Shown here piece by piece: positions 6,555-9,454 of a stretch of DNA of 9,454 nucleotides (positions are counted from its first letter, which is position 1; each line of letters starts with the position of its first letter). The position numbers and the translations under genes were made by a program. Below the pieces are notes generated by a model. The model saw only the letters and a list, made by a program, of their open reading frames with translations, searched no databases and was not told the origin of the DNA. The DNA is from Clostridium sp. CAG:448 (GTDB lineage Bacteria > Bacillota > Clostridia > Oscillospirales > CAG-272): contig FR890491.1 in the NCBI GenBank assembly GCA_000433415.1, forward strand, positions 6,039 to 15,492, given 5' to 3'.

Positions 6555-7202
6555 ATGAAACCGAAAATGCCATTTTATGAACAACTGACCCATGAGGAGA
6601 AACAACTGTTTGACAGCAATCTGCAATTGCAGCACTATGCGCGGGGGCAGATGATACACCGCCATGACGGAAACTGTCTGGGCATGTTTTGCGTGGATAC
6701 CGGTCGTATCGGTGTTTCCATGCTGTCCGACGAGGGCAGGCAGGTGACGCTGATCCGCCTGGAGGAGGGCGATTTTTGCGTGCTTGCCGCGGCTTGCGTC
6801 ATTCGGCAGATTACTTTTGAGGTCAGCGTGGAGGCGGAAACGGATACGGATGTTTGGATGCTGCCCGCGCAGGTGACCTCGGCGTTGATGAAGAGCAACG
6901 CGCAGTTTGAAAATTTTGTTCTGCGTACCGCCATGACGCACTTTTCCGATGTCATGTGGACGATGCAGCAGATCCTGTTTCTTGGCTATGACCGCAGACT
7001 CGCGTCTTTTCTGACGGAAGAGTGCGCAAGAACCGGCGGTACGGTGCTGACCCTGACGCAGGAGCAGATTGCCAAGTATACCGGCACGGTCCGGGAGGTT
7101 GTGACGCGCATGCTCAAGCGCTTTGCCGCGGAGGGCTATGTCAGGCTTGGCAGGGGAACGGTTACGGTTCTCAACAAAAACGCATTGCGACAACTGGTGT
7201 GA
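6555..7202 (+). CDS. Crp/Fnr family transcriptional regulator
   Basis: This is a DNA-binding regulator with an N-terminal cyclic-nucleotide-binding type beta-roll (about 8-115), a long dimerisation helix around FSDVMW and MQQILF (about 130-145), and a C-terminal winged helix (about 150-212). The recognition helix TVREVVTRML (178-187) has the Crp core R180, E181 and R185, predicting a Crp/Fnr-like half-site. The sensor domain contains Cys41, Cys46, Cys75 and Cys81; the last two sit in CVLAAAC. Cys157 lies in the C-terminal part. There is no N-terminal cysteine cluster as in FNR, and the usual cAMP-binding phosphate loop is not evident, so the signal is probably not cAMP and may be redox or a small ligand (inference). 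The start follows AGGAG (6543-6547) by 7 bases. It has its own promoter, is 215 residues long and intact. It may regulate the flanking liv or phosphate genes, or itself. Confidence 0.92.
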   Translation: MKPKMPFYEQLTHEEKQLFDSNLQLQHYARGQMIHRHDGNCLGMFCVDTGRIGVSMLSDEGRQVTLIRLEEGDFCVLAAACVIRQITFEVSVEAETDTDVWMLPAQVTSALMKSNAQFENFVLRTAMTHFSDVMWTMQQILFLGYDRRLASFLTEECARTGGTVLTLTQEQIAKYTGTVREVVTRMLKRFAAEGYVRLGRGTVTVLNKNALRQLV

Positions 7203-7240
7203 TGCGCATAAGGAAAACCGGAAGTTTACGGAAAAATTTC

Positions 7241-7269
7241 TTGACAAGCGGCTGTGTTTGTATTATAAT
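7241..7269 (+). promoter_or_regulatory. Consensus sigma-A promoter of the Na/Pi transporter gene
   Basis: TTGACA (7241-7246), a 17-base spacer and TATAAT (7264-7269) match the housekeeping consensus perfectly. The start site should lie near 7276, leaving a leader of about 105 bases before the ATG at 7381. No terminator is visible between the preceding regulator gene and this promoter, so some read-through from upstream is possible. Confidence 0.9.
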
Positions 7270-7306
7270 GGTATACAGCGAAGTTTGGCGCCACAGGCAG
7301 ATGCTG

Positions 7307-7354
7307 TGATGTGAATTTCCGAGGGGGGCTTTTCCGCCTTCCGGTGACGCATCA
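7307..7354 (+). promoter_or_regulatory. Structured 5' leader of the Na/Pi transporter mRNA
   Basis: An outer helix TGATGTG (7307-7313) with CGCATCA (7348-7354), 7 bp with one G-U, encloses an inner stem CCGaGGGGG (7319-7327) with CCTTCCGG (7337-7344) that has a bulged A and two G-U pairs. A competing short hairpin, CACAG (7292-7296) with CTGTG (7304-7308), shares bases with the outer helix. The structure ends just before the ribosome site at 7361. It matches no riboswitch class I can recognise by eye. A regulatory role is inference. Confidence 0.4.
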
Positions 7355-7360
7355 ACAAAA

Positions 7361-7383
7361 AAGGAACGGGAAAAATGTAAATG
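7361..7383 (+). promoter_or_regulatory. Ribosome site with an AUG-UAA start-stop before the real start
   Basis: AAGGAA (7361-7366) is 8 bases from an ATG at 7375, which is followed at once by TAA (7378-7380) and then by the true start ATG at 7381. The ribosome site is spaced normally for the start-stop ATG and is 14 bases from the real start. Because the TAA is in frame, the protein cannot start further upstream. Ribosomes may initiate at 7375, terminate and restart at the abutting ATG. Confidence 0.6.
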
Positions 7384-9159
7384 GGAATCAATGAAGTATT
7401 GCTGTTGGTCGGGGGTCTGGCACTGTTTTTGTTCGGAATGAACATTATGTCGGGCGCTTTGGAGCACCTGGCGGGCGGTCAGTTGCGCTCTTTGCTCGGA
7501 AAAATGACCTCCAATCCCTTCAAAGGCTTTTTGCTCGGATTTGCGGTGACGGCAATCGTGCAGTCTTCCTCCGCAACCACGGTTATGGTGGTCGGATTCG
7601 TAAACTCCGGTCTGATGACGCTGTATCAGGCGGTCGGTATTATTATCGGCGCCAACATGGGCGCCGCAATGACGCCGTTGCTTCTGTCCATTTCCAGCGT
7701 GGGCGGCGGTATTTCGTTGGATGTTGTCACACTGCTCTCCGCGGGGTTCGCGGTGGTCGGCGTGATTTTGTATGTGTTCTTAAAAAAGAGCAGTCGGCAG
7801 ACCAATCTGGGGCTGTTTTTGTTGGGATTTGCCGTTTTGATGTTCGGCATGGAGATGATGTCCGATTCGGTCAGCGGACTTAAGGACGTCCCTGCATTTA
7901 CGCAGGTGCTGACGCTCTTCCATAATCCGCTGATGGGAATTTTGGTCGGTATCGTGGTAACGGCGGCAATCCAGTCATCCGGTGCCTCCATCGGTATCTT
8001 GCAGGCATTGACCGCTACGGGCAGCATTGCCAACGGCATGGTCATCCCGATCATTATGGGGCAGAACATTGGTACCTGCGTCAGTGCCATGCTGGCATCC
8101 ATCGGTGCCAATAAAAACGCAAAGCGTGCGGCGTTCATTCATTTGTCCTATAATATCATCAGCACGCTGATTTTCGGCGGACTGTATACGGTGTTCTATT
8201 ATCTGTTACGGGGCGGCATTCTGAATTTGCCTGCCGTGTCGCAATTCCTGGCATCGAGCACCGACGCATTCGGCGTGGCGATCATTGATATTATTTATAA
8301 GGTGATTTCCACGTTGGCACTGATCTGGTTCCCGAATCTGTTTGTTCGTCTTGCAACTTTCTTTGTCCGGGAATCCGGAAAAAAGCAGGACGAAGTAGTG
8401 GAAATGCTGGATGAGCGTCTGCTTGCAACGCCCAGTGTGGCGGTTCAGCGTGCGAACGATATCTGCACAACCATGGCTGCCACGTCCTTTGAATCCATCA
8501 AGATTGCGTTGCGCGTGCTGCGCGATCAGGACTTGTCGCAGGTCAGTGAGATCCGGAAAATGGAGCAGCAGGTAGACGTTTACGAGGATAAACTGGGGTC
8601 GTATCTGGTGCAGCTCAGCGCCTGCCAACTGACCGATCGGGACGCGGCGGAGGTCACCAAGATGCTACATGTCCTCAGCGATGTTGAGCGTATTTCGGAC
8701 CATGCGGTAAATCTTGCCGCATCTGCACAGGAAATGCAGGAGAAAAAGCTGACCTTTTCCGGGCGTGCGCAGGAGGAGTTCCGCGTGATGTCCCAGGCGC
8801 TCGCAGAGATTATCGATCTGACCGCGCAGGCACTGATCTACGGCGATATGGAAGCCGCGCTGCGTGTGGAACCGCTTGAACAGGTGATTGATAAGCTGCG
8901 TGAGATTATTAAACACAACCACATTCACCGTTTGCAGAAGAGCGAGTGTACCATCGAGCACGGGTTTGTTCTGTCGGATCTTCTGACAACGCTCAGCCGT
9001 GTATCCGACCACTGCTCCAACATCGCAGGCTGTCTGATCGAGATTACGCATGACAGCTTGGATATGCACGAGTATTTGTCCGGCGTTAAGAAAGACAACG
9101 GTCGGTTCAATGCGTATTATGCATCATACAGTGATAAGTATCAGCTCAAGGAGGTATAA
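7381..9159 (+). CDS. Na/Pi cotransporter family protein with C-terminal PhoU-like domain
   Basis: This is a membrane transporter of the NptA/NaPi-II (PF02690) type, expected to import phosphate with Na+, although some bacterial members may not carry phosphate. Residues 1 to about 330 hold two inverted-type repeats: the first has QSSSATTV (61-68) followed by GANMGAAMTP (90-99), the second QSSGASIG (198-205) followed by GQNIGTCVSA (228-237). The helix around FIHLSYN (252-258) is also typical. From about 355 to 570 the protein is soluble and helical, resembling PhoU-type helical bundles, with conserved-looking DVERISDHAVNLA and RVSDHCSNIAG segments that carry PhoU-like metal or contact residues. 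The 592-residue length fits this two-domain architecture. An in-frame stop just before ATG 7381 fixes the start. Transcription is from a consensus promoter. Its final codons contain the ribosome site of the next gene. Confidence 0.95.
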   Translation: MGINEVLLLVGGLALFLFGMNIMSGALEHLAGGQLRSLLGKMTSNPFKGFLLGFAVTAIVQSSSATTVMVVGFVNSGLMTLYQAVGIIIGANMGAAMTPLLLSISSVGGGISLDVVTLLSAGFAVVGVILYVFLKKSSRQTNLGLFLLGFAVLMFGMEMMSDSVSGLKDVPAFTQVLTLFHNPLMGILVGIVVTAAIQSSGASIGILQALTATGSIANGMVIPIIMGQNIGTCVSAMLASIGANKNAKRAAFIHLSYNIISTLIFGGLYTVFYYLLRGGILNLPAVSQFLASSTDAFGVAIIDIIYKVISTLALIWFPNLFVRLATFFVRESGKKQDEVVEMLDERLLATPSVAVQRANDICTTMAATSFESIKIALRVLRDQDLSQVSEIRKMEQQVDVYEDKLGSYLVQLSACQLTDRDAAEVTKMLHVLSDVERISDHAVNLAASAQEMQEKKLTFSGRAQEEFRVMSQALAEIIDLTAQALIYGDMEAALRVEPLEQVIDKLREIIKHNHIHRLQKSECTIEHGFVLSDLLTTLSRVSDHCSNIAGCLIEITHDSLDMHEYLSGVKKDNGRFNAYYASYSDKYQLKEV

Positions 9160-9161
9160 GT

Positions 9162-9425
9162 ATGAAGCAGACGCCGATTACGGTGGAACAGAAGTTTGTC
9201 GTTCGTGTGGACGGGAAAGAACATGTTCTTTTGTACCGAGGAAACCGGATGACCGGGCGGATTCTGTTTACTATTGACGGAGATACCTACCCGCTTCGTC
9301 ACGGATTCTGCGGCATAGGGCTTTCTTTCCGGGAGGCGTTCCGCTTGGGAGAGCGTCAGGCGCTCCTGACGGTGTCTGCCGCGGGCATTGCCAGTGTGAC
9401 GGTCCCGGGGACAAAGGCAATTTGA
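9162..9425 (+). CDS. Hypothetical protein coupled to the Na/Pi transporter gene (87 aa)
   Basis: I do not recognise this family. The start is well supported: a perfect AAGGAGGT (9148-9155) overlaps the end of the transporter gene and lies 6 bases before ATG 9162, and the transporter stop is only 2 bases upstream. The protein is soluble-looking, with no signal peptide or membrane segment. Short alternating hydrophobic and polar runs (KFVVRVDGKEHVLLYRG, RILFTIDG, ALLTVSAAGIASVTV) suggest a small beta-rich fold, with one short helix-like stretch around SFREAFRLGERQ (55-66). It has a single Cys at 50. The position implies co-translation with the transporter and perhaps a linked role, but no function can be assigned. 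Confidence 0.8.
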   Translation: MKQTPITVEQKFVVRVDGKEHVLLYRGNRMTGRILFTIDGDTYPLRHGFCGIGLSFREAFRLGERQALLTVSAAGIASVTVPGTKAI

Positions 9426-9454
9426 AAGACAAATAAATCGGAACGGCAAGAACG
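9426..9454 (+). other. Short non-coding tail at the window end
   Basis: These last 29 bases follow the stop codon of the 87-residue protein. No terminator stem or further start is visible before the window ends, so whether the operon continues cannot be judged. Confidence 0.6.

Noticed and set aside
6531..7247. Reverse-strand open frame of 238 codons opposite the Crp/Fnr gene
   Set aside because: It is a shadow of a clear regulator gene, with composition typical of an antisense frame and no start signals.
7259..7277. TGTAT / ATACA inverted repeat around the Na/Pi promoter -10
   Set aside because: It is only 5 bases per arm with AT-rich composition and overlaps the -10 consensus itself, so it is not convincing as an operator.
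1..9454. Mobile elements, CRISPR arrays, tRNA or rRNA genes
   Set aside because: No transposase, direct-repeat array, terminal inverted repeats or RNA-gene-like sequence was seen on either strand.

Overview
The window looks like chromosomal DNA of a moderate-GC, low-GC-type Gram-positive bacterium, most plausibly a clostridial anaerobe (Oscillospiraceae-like). The reasons are strong AGGAGG-type Shine-Dalgarno sites before most genes, a lipoprotein-type solute-binding protein, sigma-A promoters with TTGACA/TATAAT boxes, classic hairpin-plus-U terminators, and a Crp/Fnr regulator of a type I recall from Clostridia. The taxonomic call is inference. All supported genes lie on the + strand, and coding is dense, with no gene-free gap over 300 bases.

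Layout: (1) 2-1012, the C-terminal three quarters of a MATE-family multidrug/Na+ antiporter, cut by the window edge and followed by a probable terminator. (2) 1123-1580, a compact single-gene unit: a near-consensus promoter with an extended -10, three copies of the half-site GATGCAA around the -10 (two of them forming a perfect 15-bp palindrome), a 100-residue unrecognised membrane protein, and a strong terminator. (3) 1653-6424, a complete five-gene branched-chain amino acid type (HAAT family) ABC importer in the order binding protein, permease H, permease M, ATPase G, ATPase F. An 11-bp perfect hairpin lies between the binding protein and permease genes, the other genes are tightly coupled, and a terminator follows. 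(4) 6494-7202, a Crp/Fnr-family regulator with its own promoter and a cysteine-containing sensor domain. (5) 7241-9425, a consensus sigma-A promoter, a structured leader of about 105 nt, a Na+/Pi cotransporter family protein fused to a PhoU-like domain, and a coupled 87-residue protein of unknown function.

How the parts work together: the liv genes encode a self-contained importer (lipoprotein receptor, two-permease channel, two ATPases) whose substrate is probably a branched-chain or other hydrophobic amino acid. The Crp/Fnr gene between the liv and phosphate units could regulate either or both, but no clear Crp/Fnr palindrome was seen. I do not see a clearly new multi-gene system. The best candidates for undescribed biology are the operator-controlled small membrane protein, the AUG-UAA-AUG start region and leader of the phosphate transporter gene, the small protein coupled to that transporter, and the cysteine motif in the regulator.
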